This document shows, piece after piece, positions 32,911 through 45,319 of a stretch of DNA of 64,000 nucleotides. A program made the position numbers and the translations under genes. Position 1 is the stretch's first letter. Each line of letters starts with the position of its first letter. Source of the DNA: Datisca glomerata (lineage: Eukaryota > Streptophyta > Magnoliopsida > Cucurbitales > Datiscaceae); assembly GCA_003255025.1 (NCBI GenBank), contig QANY01002362.1:62001-126000 (forward strand), read 5' to 3'. The notes under the pieces are model-generated. The model was not told the DNA's origin. It did not search any database and was given only the letters and a program-made list of their open reading frames with translations.

Positions 32911-34370
32911 AATCTTTATGAAATAATAACTCGTTGCTAAATTTAAAATAATTAATTTAGACTTTCCTTCAAAAAAAGTAAAGCATTCATTGGTATCACT
33001 ACATATACATATTCATTTTTTGTTACAAATCCCTTCTATTTTAAATTCTACAACTTCTAACTTACTTTCTGGTTATAACACAAATACAGTGATGAAGAAT
33101 TTTTAATAATGATGATGGTTTTAGGAATATGCATATCTCCAAATGTTGGCCATTAGTTACGAAATGATCCAAATCAAATATGTCTCCAATAATTGGCCAT
33201 TCGATTTGGGCTCTTCATTAGAAACCTGCATTTCAACAATATTCTACGCAAACTCGTACTAGTTGATATCACAGATTCATTTTATTTTTTATTGTTCCTT
33301 AGTCCATAGGCTTGCCAATTACCTAAACCAATTTAAATGGGGTAGAAAACCGTTAATGAGAGAATGACAAGTATCCTACAAAATGAAAGCCATTAAAGCC
33401 AATTCTGAACTTTGAGCAGATACATATGCAAGTAATATACCCCTCACATAAAAATGAGGAAAAATTACAATGCTGGACCAACAATTAAGCGCCTCAAATC
33501 TATAAAAAAAATCAAAGATTTTCTATACTCAGCAAAGATGCTAATAAAGAGTTACTTTACTATCCATGCTAATAAAGATTTACCTGGAATGTTCAAAGCA
33601 GTTTTTTTCCAATCAGGCAACAGAAGAAAATCAAGTCAAGGAAAGAAAAGTTGGGAGGGCTAATATCAAAACAAATAAATAAAAAAATAGACAATATATA
33701 TATATATATATATAACTGAAGCAGCTTTGAACCAAGAAATTACTATAGAGCAATATTCAACTGAACAAAGAATAGATCTTTAATGAACCTGTAAGAACCT
33801 TCTGTTGTGAATCAAGCTTCACTATAACATGTGTATGATGAATGGCTATGACCCGGCAAAGGTATCCTTTCAGTGGACCTACACAGATTCTTAGGGTTTG
33901 ACAAATGGTGAACATTCCATCGTTATTCCCTTAGTTGACTAGATCAAAAGTTATAGATTAGTAGGAATAGAGAAACATGGGTAATCTACAACTCACAACA
34001 TATAAGAAAGACCACATCTATACATACACTCGAGTTTATTTTCCCTCGTTTGCCATGGCGGTTTAGGTGACAATGGTGGTTTGGGAGATGATGGAAAATC
34101 TTTTAAAAGTGAGGGTAGAGAGACTTACAACGATGAGTTTCTCACACATTTCAATTTGCAGTAGAAATGGCCACCATTTTGCTCGTCATTTTCATCATAT
34201 ATGAAAATGGTGTGCCTATAAATATATTTTACAATCCCTTGTAAATGGCTTCTCTGTACCTTAAACATAGTAGCAAATTATAAATGGCTTCTCTGTTACA
34301 CTAGGCAAAACACATCTTTCAGGAAAAATATAAACACAAAACATAGTGAGAGCTCAACATCAGCTTCAGG
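32911..34370. other. Intergenic, nothing recognised
   Basis: No coding motif. A (TA)n microsatellite lies at about 33693-33714. Confidence 0.5.
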
Positions 34371-34556
34371 CAGCCAAAACATCAAGCTACCACGTCTATA
34401 CAAAAATGAAACGGAAGATGCAAAATATTCCATATTCGGATCACATCAAGGATATTTAATGGGTTCAGCCAACAAAACTTCAAGATACCATGTCTATGCA
34501 AAAATGAAATGTAAGACGACATTCACATCACATCAAAGATATTCAATGGTTCAAGT
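34371..34556 (+). repeat. Imperfect tandem duplication, about 95-bp unit
   Basis: CAGCCAAAACATCAAGCTAC...AAAAATGAAACG...CACATCAAGGATATT recurs about 95 bases later as CAGCCAACAAAACTTCAAGA...AAAAATGAAATG...CACATCAAAGATATT. Confidence 0.75.
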
Positions 34557-36019
34557 CGATTGCTTAATACGTGAATCTTTCCCTAAAAACATAATAATTT
34601 CCCTATTTAAATAAAAAAATTCCCAACATACATCACACAACATATGTACGTATGTATATCATTATTAAGGTGCAACATCATTGTTATGTAGAGCATTACT
34701 GGATCTCGTTTCAATCAAGTCAATAGAAAGGGAAAAACTATAGTTGGATGCAAGCCCGGATACCAATATTATCCTAACCTAGTAGTAAAGGAAAGCTATG
34801 AGTATGGTAGGCCATCATACATTCAATTCTTCCCCAGATCAAACTTAATTTAAGTGAAAATCCAAGATGGTGGGTAGCCACGCTAAATTTCCAAGTCTGC
34901 TCCATTTTTAAGACTAAAGGAGTATTGAGTCTATTGACTGTGTTCTCCATTATAGAAAAAAAAACTAATAGAAATTCAGAGCTTCCTCGCATTGATCATA
35001 ATTGATGTCAACAATTACATTAGATTTAGCGTACACCCTCCTTGTTTTTTTCTTCATTTATTACTCATTTCAGTCACTAGCAATGAGTTAGTGTCTCAAT
35101 GGATTGGATTTGGCATTTTGTAACACGAGCACAAAATCCAGATTTATATCATGTTCATCCTAATGATGACTACTAAGACGTTGACAAAGGTTGTATGAAC
35201 TACCATGGAGACAATTTTCTAGTCCTCATCGTATTGTGCATGTAATATGACATAAAATCCTACTCGAAACAATGGGCATAAAGAAATACTTTCAAAATCA
35301 TAAACTTGAATTTGGAATGTTTGTATCATCTTATCGCTTGTGCTTAAAGAAGCATATGGCTTTGGAGAAGAAAAATTGCTAGAAATCTTAGAATTTGAGA
35401 AAGCCCCAGAGTATCTTCTAGCGCTTTACTGCTCTGGCAGTCCCACTGTCCGAGCTGCATCAGTGCAAACATTTTCAAATCTTGTGATTATTAAATAGAA
35501 TGACACAAGACTCTACAAATTATAGGACTAATTTATTGTTCGGCAAAATCAAGTGCGACATACAAGGAAGAGTTCTAGCAACAGCTTCTTTGGGCCGAAT
35601 AGATGGGGTGTAAGAAAATAGAGACAGTGAATAAGAAGATGAGGTTTAGAAGAAAGGGAAGAGAATACTCGATGAAGCTTACTGAGAGAATGTGATGATA
35701 GCTTCATTACTCTTTAATTAAATAATACTAACATATATATATATAATAGAAGAGTTAGCTCAACTACTAAAGGTTAAAGCTTTATCAAAATCCTCCCTCA
35801 ACCGTCAAAGCTCCATCTACCTCGCATCCACCATCTCTGTTAAAAAAAGAAAAACAATAGCTAAGCCATAGAAGAAAGGAAATAAGTTTTCAAATCAACA
35901 GTATATATTAAGTTACCCAATGAATTTCTCTAATATTGGCTCATCATCATCAATCAAATGATACATTGTTGTCAGGATGAAACTTTTAAAGTAGGGATTA
36001 GCGTAAAAAAAGAATTCCA
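34557..36019. other. Intergenic, nothing recognised
   Basis: Short chance ORFs only; no family motifs or repeat structure were identified. Confidence 0.45.
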
Positions 36020-36476
36020 ACTTGAAGTCCTAACCCAAAGACAAACAAACGGCTAAATCGATCGAAGAAAATCAACAAAGACAAACTAATGGCTAAATCA
36101 AATAAAATCCCAACTCGGAGAAGAAAAAAGTGAAGGAAATCAACAAAAATAAACTAACGGCTAAATCGATCGATATATAAACACTTATATCAAATAAACC
36201 GACAACAAAGATAAAGATGAACAACTAAAATCAAATAAAATCTCAAATCAGAGAAGAAAGAGATGAAGTAAATCAACAAAGATAAACTAACGGCTAAATC
36301 GATTGATATATAAACACTTATATCAAATAAACCAGCAACAAAGACAAAGACGAACGGCTAAATCAAATAAAATCCTAACTCAGAGAAAAAAAGATGAAGA
36401 AAATCCACAAAGACAAACAAACGACTAAATCGATCGATACCAAACAAATCAGCAACAAAGACAAAGACGAACTTAC
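36020..36476 (+). repeat. Tandem array, about 130-bp unit, three to four copies
   Basis: Units share CGGCTAAATCGATCGATATA, AAACACTTATATCAAATAAAC, AACAAAGA(C/T)AAAGA(C/T)GAAC and AATCAAATAAAATC. Intervals between the CTAAATCGAT marks are about 108, 133 and 130 bases. Confidence 0.85.
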
Positions 36477-36479
36477 CGA

Positions 36480-37340
36480 ATAAAAATCATAAATCACGCT
36501 TCAGATTAAAAACCTCAAATGCGGAGAGCAGTAGTGAGGCAAAATCACCGAGGAAAGCTAATCGCTATGTACGTGACCTTGCTAAGAGTTTTAGAATGAA
36601 CCACACTACGTGGGTGATGGAGTCGCCTGAGGTGTAAATCGTGTACCCTAATTTTAGGTTGAAGAGAGGATGAGAGGAAAAATGGAAAAGAGAGAACATC
36701 TCTTGATTTATTCGAATAAATAAGAGAGAAAAATGAAGGAGATGATGCTTTGGTAACTAGTTGAGCCGATTGGAAAAAAAGGGAGAACATATTAACTGCT
36801 GGGATTGAGAAAAATTTTCCTAGCATTAGAGTGGGCCCTTCTTTAAGTAGTACTTCAGCGTGCCCAAATTGACTGAAAATTTGAACTTGAAAGAAGAGAA
36901 CGTGGGCTGAAGATCTCATATCTATACCTTCCTCAAATTCCCTTCATTCCCCATAAACAAAACTGATCTGAGCAATGGTAAAATAGACTCGAACAGACTC
37001 GAGAAATAAATAAAAAATTGTCCAGAAACTCGGAGAGTTAAAAGAAAGTTAGATAAACAATGGGTATAATTTCAAAAAACATAATGAAATCTCAAACAAA
37101 ACCGGTTGCTTTATTCACCAATTGAACATATCTCAATGATTCAACCGAAATAAATTCGAACTTGGAATACTAATACCATATTCAAACAAATTCGAATAGA
37201 ACCAAATCTCAAACATATCTCAGTGGTTCTTCCATCCCCACATGATTTAGATAAAAAAATTTCCATCGTCACGCACAAACCCACAAAGATTTGGGGATCC
37301 CCCTCACTCAAAAACCCATTTACTAAGCGAGTGAGCTCAT
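36480..37340. other. No recognised gene; one 124-codon ORF
   Basis: A minus-strand ORF at 36545-36919 has no motif I recognise and low-complexity serine/phenylalanine content. It is treated as chance. The rest is AT-rich and non-coding. Confidence 0.4.
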
Positions 37341-37350
37341 GGGCACTCAT

Positions 37351-37353
37351 CTC

Positions 37354-37423
<70 letters not shown>
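37351..37423 (+). repeat. (CT)n microsatellite
   Basis: About 36 CT units with a single interruption (CTCGCT). Translation gives a spurious serine-leucine ORF. Confidence 0.95.
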
Positions 37424-37424
<1 letters not shown>

Positions 37425-37944
37425 AGCGGTGGAGAATGCGATAATTGCTAAAATAGGCTCAAGGGCTGTTTTGGTTGACTTCACATGAGGAGTTGACTAG
37501 AGGTCTGGTTGTCTTCTTCGGTTGCAAAGGCGGCGGATAGTAAGGGCAACGAACAGTGGTCCTCTTCGCAATAGGTGAGTTGGGTTTCTCGGTGGGGCTG
37601 AGTTTTACAAAGGAGAGAGAGAACGGTAGCAGAAAAGAGAAGATTGAGTTGGGTTTTGCACAGTGGTGGCGGCGAACGGGATAGAAGTTCGCAATCATCG
37701 CACTCGTCGTCTTCTTCTTCAGGAGAAAACCCACGGAGATGGGCAAAAACCCATTGGCAAAGCTGGGTTTTGCTGCCAAGAGGAGAGAGAGACACTCAGA
37801 GAAAGAGAGAGAGGGTCAACTTGTAACTTCACACACCCATCTTAAGTGGAGTGTGATCAGTGGTCAGGTATGCACAAATTAGTAATCGGATATAATTCTG
37901 TAAAATCACTTTTCTAGAGGTATAGTTCTGTAAAAACCCCTTTA

Positions 37945-38205
37945 AAAGCTAATAAAAAATTTGGGAATCAAATGAGTCATCTTCTTAAACGACGTAGTTT
38001 AATGAAGAATTTATGGGTTCGCTATAATTTGAGTAAATTGACACAGCGCCGTTTTGATCAATAATAACAGTTCTGTTACATGTTATAGACAGAATGTCAG
38101 TTTGAACGTGAAACATAATGTCAGGGTTATAAATGATAAAAATAATAGTTCAGAATTATAAAATGACAGTAACTTGATAGTTCAATGGTGTAATTTCTAA
38201 TTTTT
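37945..38205 (-). repeat. Arm of a Mutator-like TIR family (right)
   Basis: Inverse counterpart of 22768-23010. It is followed by TCTTTTTTA, one mismatch from the 9 bases before the left arm, though the sequence is low-complexity. Confidence 0.65.
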
Positions 38206-38214
38206 TCTTTTTTA

Positions 38215-39101
38215 TATAGAAACTTAGAAAGTATAAGGCCATTGGCAAGGCACGTGCCACCCGACCTTTGCCACCCCTTTTGACTTCTATGTGTTTTGTC
38301 TTAAAAAATTAGTTTTGCCTATTAACTGAGTTAACTAAGTTTCCCTATTAATTGAGTTAATACCCTATACTATGTTTTTGTAAATATTAGTTATGACTAA
38401 AATATCAAAAGTAAAGGCCAAATTCCATATTTTTAGGAAGATTTCTAGTGTAGATTTTTATGTTTTGTTGTTAGTTTCATAATATATTTTGACTTCGTTA
38501 ATTAAACTTTCATTTTGACTATGAAAGTAATTTCAAAAATTATGTAAGTAATTTTTTTGAGAAATATTAGTCACTCGGGCGACACGTATTATCAATTTAA
38601 TCTAATAATTATATTTAATTTGTACCTAATTTTATCGTTGACCAATTTTATTAACACTCTTTCGTAATTATTAGTACAACATGTGCAAAGGTTGAATTTA
38701 CTTAAATTTGACAAGTAGGGTTTATATAGTGATTTAAATATATCCACCTATATTCTTTCAGAAAATTGGTTTATACCAAAAGGACATGCATAGACTATTG
38801 TTTGAGTTACAAGTTTTAAATAGAGTTTTCATCCACTTTCTTTATTTCTATAAATCATAGAACAAATTATATGTTTCGAGCGTCATCTTTTTTACGATTT
38901 TATGAAGAAAACAAATTATAACCACTTGGTGCCCCACTGAAAATATGTTCGACTATATTTAAAACAGATAGATCTATCAATAGCAAAAATTATGCAGCGC
39001 ATGATACGAGCAAAAATAATTTATATATTATTGGGAGAAAACTTTCTTTAATGGTAAGTAGATAAGAATACAGTTTAATATATTCAAGGCAAACATGCAT
39101 G
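38215..39101. other. Intergenic, nothing recognised
   Basis: AT-rich DNA between a TIR arm and the second CACTA element. Confidence 0.5.
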
Positions 39102-39104
39102 AAC

Positions 39105-40694
39105 CACTACAAGAAAATAGGTCGACCGCGACGAATTTTTTCCATCTTTAGCGACATTTTAAACAATCACAATAATTTTAGTGACGGTTAGCGAACCGTC
39201 ATAAAATCCGCGGTTGCTGTATATATTGTGACGGTTTTGTCAATCGTCAGAGAAACATTGCTAAAACATTATATGTTGTGACGGTTTATTTCATAACCAT
39301 GGCAGTTACCTTTAGTCATTATACACGTTTTTTGTGACGGTTATTCTCAATCGTTGCTGATGTATATTTCCAGCAGGTTTGTGCGACGGTTTACAAACCG
39401 TCGTCATATATATCAAAAATGACTGTTAAACCGTCGCTATATAAGTCAATTAGCGACAGTTGCTTAACTGTCGTTACAACCTTCGTGTAAATGTTGTAGC
39501 GACGGTTACAAAACAATCATTACATTTGATCATTTTCCAGATTCTGATTATATTTTCTCATAATCTGAAGAATTCTTTCATATATAGCAATTTTAACAGT
39601 TATATTCACAGCAGTCATAGCAGTATTCATCCTATACATTTACAAGGTACATAAATTACCAAACATTGAAGTAAACGGAACTGACAACGATATAATTAGC
39701 AACTTACTTGATGATCGAAATCCTTTGCCGCATCATTTCATTTTTGCAATTCGAGTCGGCAGTCCAAAATAGAAACCAAATCCAAAATTTAAAGGAAAAT
39801 GAAAAGAAAATGAATGAAAATGCATGAAAAGGAAGGAGAGGGAGAATCACCTGCACGAAAAAGAGACCACCTGCACAGAAAAGAGAAGGAGAAGAGAGGG
39901 AGACTCAGGCTCGGGTTTCAGACGAAAAACACTACAATCATAGCTTAACTAGCGCAAAGATAATTACATGAATAGCCGAGGTCCATACAATGAAAATGGG
40001 AGGGAAAGAAAGAGAAGAGAAAGAGAGAGGAGAACCACCGGAGATGAGAGGAAATTGGCCGGGCTAAGAGAATTGGGGGAAAGTGTGAGCTAAGAGTAAA
40101 AACTGGAAATTGGGGGGAAGAAATGCGGTGTAAACTATTTTAGGGTTTTTAATTGCTGAACCAACGCAATAAGGAAGCATATTGTGATGGTTCTCCTAAA
40201 CCATTGCAACTGTGATTTAAGTATGCACCAAAACAGTAGCGTCTTGCTGCCTTTCTTGAACTCACTTGCTACGGTTCAATGAACGATCACAATATGTTGG
40301 TCTAGTGCAACGGTTTAGGCGAACCGTCGCAACTGTGATTTTAGTATGCACCAAAACGGTAGCGTTCTGCTGCCTTCCTTGAACTCACTTGTCACAATTC
40401 GTACGGACCATCACTATTTTGGTCTAGTGCGAGGGTTCGGTCTAACTGCTGCAAATGTGATTTAAATATGCAGCAAAACGGAGCCGTTTTACTGCCTTTC
40501 CTGAACTCGCTTGCAACGGTTAGGATAACCGTCACAATATTTTTGTTTAGTGCGACGGTTACGTTGAACCGTCGCATTTTATCGACCGATTGTGACAGTT
40601 CTCCTACAACCTCGCAATACCTCAAACTATTTTGACGGTTGACCCAACTGTCGTAGTTTAACCTTATCAATATAACGTTTTTTTTTTTGCAGTG
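39105..40694. mobile_element. Non-autonomous CACTA transposon (copy 2)
   Basis: It starts CACTACAAGAAAATAGG and ends TTTTTTTTGCAGTG, whose inverse is CACTGCAAAAAA. AAC lies directly outside both ends (39102-39104 and 40695-40697), the 3-bp TSD expected of CACTA. Subterminal GTGACGGTT, GCGACGGTT and AACCGTCGC motifs in both orientations fill the outer 400-500 bp on each side (39170-39500 and 40180-40650). Two copies of TTTAGTATGCACCAAAACGG/AGTAGCG-type sequence recur in the right part. No transposase; it needs one in trans. Confidence 0.9.
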
Positions 40695-40697
40695 AAC

Positions 40698-41773
40698 TTA
40701 GGACTTCATATGTTGCGAGGATTGCGATTTTAAGATTTATAGTAATTAACATTTACATATAGCACGCCTAGACTGACCTTATATTTTGTGTTATTAAGAT
40801 ATTAAGTGATAAAATGAGTTTGGTTCTTTATTCTTCTAGAGAATGAGTTCGAGCAACTCCCTCTTTTCAATCTTTTTCAAAGAGGCAAAAAGTTGCAAAG
40901 TAGTAAAAGCATCAGACTCAACCAAAGACATCACAACTAATTTGATAATCTAGAAACATCATGTGCTTAACAACTCTTAAAACATAATTTATTAATAAAA
41001 TGAAAGAAAACAAATACAAAAAATTATCTATCCAAAAGCAATATTGAGAAAATAAACTGACGATAAAATCGTGATAAATATATGTTCTATTAACTCGCTC
41101 CTTCAAATTATATTATTACTTTTTGACTAAACAAAACATTTTTGTCAGCAGTGACAATTACTAGGTTATGACGAGATTGTATTGAAAAAAAGTTTGACTT
41201 TAACTCATTTTAGATGTTATTATTCTAATGTCCCCATTAACTATGTTTGGTTCCCCCCAGTCCACTCGAAGTATGGAAACTAAAACATTAATTTAAGCTT
41301 CAAATTAACATATTGTTTAAGTTTATTAATTAAGTCACGCTGTTGTTATTTTTCGTATTAATTCCTTATATCAAAATGTCAACTACAACCAAATTAGATC
41401 AGACATGACATATCGTTGGCAAATAATTAATCAAGTTCCAAAATTATTTTGTATTTGGTTGGATGGAGTTGGCCCAAACACACAGCTAACACCTATACAT
41501 GCATAATATGGGTATCTACTCGTGGGTAAATTTTTTTGATACACTTGAAATATCCAAAATTTAATAATTTTTAAAATAATTAATTTGATGTCACATATGT
41601 GTACATATTTTTAAATTTCAAGAACTAATTTATTATCTTAAATTAAAATATAAATGTAATATTATATTTCAAGAGAACGTAGTATTATTGAATAATTACC
41701 ACGACATTTTCTCGAGTAATAATTTATATTTTTAAAAAGACTAGTGGGCTCTAAGGATGGTTCAACAAATCTC
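40698..41773. other. Intergenic, nothing recognised
   Basis: AT-rich, with no coding motif or repeat structure seen. Confidence 0.5.
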
Positions 41774-41778
41774 AAGGT

Positions 41779-42191
41779 TGTTGGGATTCTAATAAACATC
41801 AATAACACATATCACTATTATCGTATTCTATAGATAAAACTAGAGGAATACAATGATCAATTAATTTGAACAACGTCACCGATAACGGTGGATACACAAA
41901 AATAAATCCTACCAAATAAAGAGAATAAAAAACACTACGGTAGAGATAACAGAGAAATTACCATTGAAGATAGCTGCGATGAACCCATGAAGACACTCTC
42001 ATATCACCGAGAAGATGAAAGCAAAAATTTATCGTAACCACGTGATAAATTTTCTCTATTTTCTCAAATTTTTCATCCACTGATCTCACCTCTCTTTCTC
42101 TTTATTTGCATATGGATAATACGTCAGGGTCGAATAGAAAATTCACCCACTGAAAACACGAAGCGGCGGCCAAAGGTGGGACAACCCAACA
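41779..42191 (-). repeat. 3' LTR of Tnt1-like Copia (left copy)
   Basis: Plus strand TGTTGGGATT...ACAACCCAACA, with terminal inverted repeat TGTTGGG/CCCAACA. Compared with the right LTR it lacks about 170 bp in its left part, an internal deletion. Confidence 0.88.
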
Positions 42192-42349
42192 AACTCCCCC
42201 TCCCGACTAGTTGGAGGTGGGCATCTTGCCCGCCAGCTTCTGGCATATCTTATGCTTCTATTTAAGTAATGTTTTTGTCATCATTTCTGACCCATTATCA
42301 TTTGTATATGGACTTTCTGAATCTCCAATTGCTTCTCATTTAACTTATC

Positions 42350-43770
42350 ATGTACCTAGTGATACATCACATCGATGTGCTTCGATCTCGAATGGAATGT
42401 CGGATTCTGGCTAAGATGAATAGCGCTCTAACTGTCACAGTACAGTACCTAATTCTGCTGCTTGAACCCCAACTCTTACAAAAATGTCTAGCATTTCTTT
42501 ACAAGCTTCAGTAATTACTATAAACTCAGCTTAGTAGTTGACAAGGCAACACATTTCTATAATTTAGACTACCCTGATAGTGCTCCCCCTGTGAAAGTAA
42601 TCAGATATCCTGATGCCAACTTTCTAGAGTCAATCGACCATATTTCATCTGTAAACCCTTCAAGTATAGGTTTTCCATTACCAAAAGATAAACATAGCCT
42701 CGAAGTACCTCTGAGATATCGCAAAATCCATTTCATTGCTTCCTAGTGTTCTCTGCTAGGATTTGAAAAAATTTGTTGACAACTTCAACTGCGTGAGCTA
42801 TGTCTGGTCTCGTACATACCATGGCATATATCAAACTATCCACTACTGACAGATATGAGATTCTATCCATATCTTCCTTTTATGTGTTGGTAGAAGGGCT
42901 TTACTTCGAACTCGGCTTGAAATAACTGTCGAGAGGTGCACCAACTGGTTTTGCTTTGTACATGTGAAATCTTTCAAGCACCTTTTCGATGTATCCTTCT
43001 TGTGATAACCACAACTTATTTGCTCTTTTATCACAAGTAAACCTCATGCCAAGAATTTGGTTTGCGTGCCCAGATATCTCATTGTAAATGATTCATTCAA
43101 TCTCTCCTTAACTGTTGGATTTTACTGTTATCTGCACCAACGATAAGCATATAATCTACATAGAGTAATAGAATAATGAAGTTATTATCTGAGAATTTTT
43201 TGACAAATACACAGTGATATTGAGTCATCTTCTTATACCTATGCTACCCCATGAAGGAGTCAAACTTCTTGTACCACTGCCTTGGAGCTTGCTTTAACCC
43301 GTATAGACTTTTCTTTACCTTACAAATGAAGTCTTCATTCCCTTTGACCTCAAAACTCTCTAATTGCTCCATATATATTTCCTCTTCTAAGTCACCATGG
43401 AGGAAATCGGTTTTGACGCCAAGCTGTTCAATCTCCAGATCTATGCTAGCGGCTAAACCTCTCGAATGGATGACATTTTCACTACAGGCTAGAAAATCTC
43501 TTCAAAGTCTACACCTTTTTTGCTGACTGAAACTTTTCAGAACCAATCTTGTCTTGTACCTTGGATGTGAGCTATTTTATTCAGTCTTCAATCTGTACAC
43601 CCATTTGTTCTTCAATGCTCTTTTGCCCTTAGGCAACTTCACCAACTCGTAAGTGTGATTCTCAAGCAAAGATTTCATCTCATCTTGTATTACTTGCAAC
43701 CACTTCTCTTTCTTAGCATCATTGACAGCTTCTGTATAATTTTTTGGCTCACCCCTATCAGTGAGCAATA
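42350..43770 (-). pseudogene. Tnt1-like RT and RNase H remnant
   Basis: RT starts EPKNYTEAVNDAKKEKWLQ, then ENHTYELVKLPKGKRALKNK and WVYRLK. Later come LYGLKQAPRQWYKKFDSFMG and LLLYVDYMLIVGADNS, so catalytic YVDD (around 43155-43170) has become YVDY. RNase H keeps YCDS, a stop, SAIHLSQNP, then FHSRSKHIDV. Several stops and frameshifts break it. RT copies the element RNA and RNase H removes the template; both are dead here. Confidence 0.85.
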
Positions 43771-43942
43771 AGTATTCATCTGTAGAATATCTGATAAATG
43801 ATCGTCGCTCTCTACTGGATCTTCGTACTTGAGTAGTCTCACCAATTGCTGGCTCTAATTTTGATTGATCATCTTATGATGTTGGCTCGTCAATATTTCC
43901 ATCATCAGCATGATTACCATCAGTGCCCACACCATTACTATC

Positions 43943-44990
43943 CTATATAGATGTAGGACCTGAATCTAAGTCAATTAAACCATCAGATTTGGACTGAGGC
44001 TTCTCAACTATTTCAGAATCTTTAATAGTCTGATCTTCGAGGAATACAACATCTCGACTTCTGACTATTTTTCTGTCAACTAGATCCCACAAATGATAAC
44101 CAAACTCATCATGCCCATAGCCCATGAATATACACTGCTTTGTCTTGCTGTTAAGTTTGGATCTGTCATCCTTCAGAACGTGCATAGAGGCTTTACAACT
44201 GAACACTTTCAAGTGGTCATAGGAAACACCATTTCCTGTCCACACCTTCTGTGGCACTGAACACTATCACGATCTAATGATTTTGATAGATAAAAATTAA
44301 TCAAATCGACTGATGCCACATCTGCTTCACCCCAAAAGGATCCTGGTAGATTTACATTTGATAGCATACACTTTGCTCTTTTACAATGGTGTGGTTATAC
44401 ATTTCTGCTACACCATTGGGTTGTGGAGTCTTTGGAACTATCACCTGATAACGAATACCATGGCTTTTGCATTACTTATGAAAATGACTCATGTATTCAC
44501 CATTGTTATCTATCCGGAGACACTTCAATAAACTTCATGTCTCTCTTTCAACTCGGGCATGAAATTCTTTAAAGACACTAAACACTTGATCTTTAGATTT
44601 CAAAATATAAACCCATACTTTCTTGGAGTGACCATCTATAAACGTAACAAAATATGAAGCACCCCCAAGAGATTTAGTATTCATAGGACCACGCACATCA
44701 GAATGCACCAGATCCACAACATTAGAACTTCTATCAAAAGTTCTTTTGAATGAAACCATATGTTGTTTACCAGTTAAATAATGTGCACAAGTCTTAACTG
44801 ATATACCTTTTATGTTAGGGAGGAACCACTTCTTGGCTAAGATCTTAAGCTCTTTCTGACTCATGTGTCCAAGTTGCTTGTGCAACAATTCACTCGTCAG
44901 ATCACCACTTCTTGGCTAAGATCCTAAGCTCTTTCTGACTCATGTGTCCAAGTTGCTTGTGCAACAATTCACTCGTCAGATCACCTTCCA
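43943..44990 (-). pseudogene. Tnt1-like integrase remnant
   Basis: Zinc-finger region LHKQLGHMSQKELKILAKK and CAHYLTGKQH, then the core LVHSDVRGPMNTKSLGG and SYFVTFIDGHSKKVWVYIL. Further on is the C-terminal block KVWTGNGVSYDHLKVFSCKA then QCIFMGYGHDEFGYHLWD. The segment between the two blocks that should hold the second Asp and the Glu is scrambled. The start of this region contains a 79-bp tandem duplication. Confidence 0.85.
44825..44982 (+). repeat. 79-bp tandem duplication inside integrase
   Basis: ACCACTTCTTGGCTAAGATC...CACTCGTCAGATC occurs twice head to tail (44825-44903 and 44904-44982) with one or two differences. Because 79 is not a multiple of 3 it shifts the reading frame. Confidence 0.92.
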
Positions 44991-45319
44991 TGGAATTCAC
45001 TGAGCTACTACTGAGCTTTGTAGATGTCACATAGAGCGTAAGATTTTTCAATCATCTGGTCACTACCAGCAAACCTTTGGTGAGCTTCTATTTATCTTCA
45101 CCAAAATAGTTGTGATATCCCTCTTCGTCGAGCTGACCTATCGAAATCAAGTTCAGTTAGATTTCTGGCACATGTCTCACATTTCTAAGTACCGACTTGC
45201 AACCAATATTTGTCTCTAGACACACGTCTCCAATACCAACAACTTTGGAGGTTCCCTCATTCCCATCTTCACGATACCAAAGTCACATGCTTTGTACGTG
45301 GAGAAAAGTCCATTCTGGA

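Noticed and set aside
32661..32911. Two overlapping plus-strand ORFs (79 and 69 codons)
   Set aside because: They are translations of the 20-bp AT-rich array.
36545..36919. 124-codon minus-strand ORF
   Set aside because: No recognisable domain, splice context or signal. Could be a chance ORF; kept only as a note.
37459..37795. Overlapping minus-strand ORFs of 104-106 codons beside the (CT)n tract
   Set aside because: Two frames open over the same DNA, no motif, and located next to a TIR arm. More likely leader-like DNA captured in or near a transposon.
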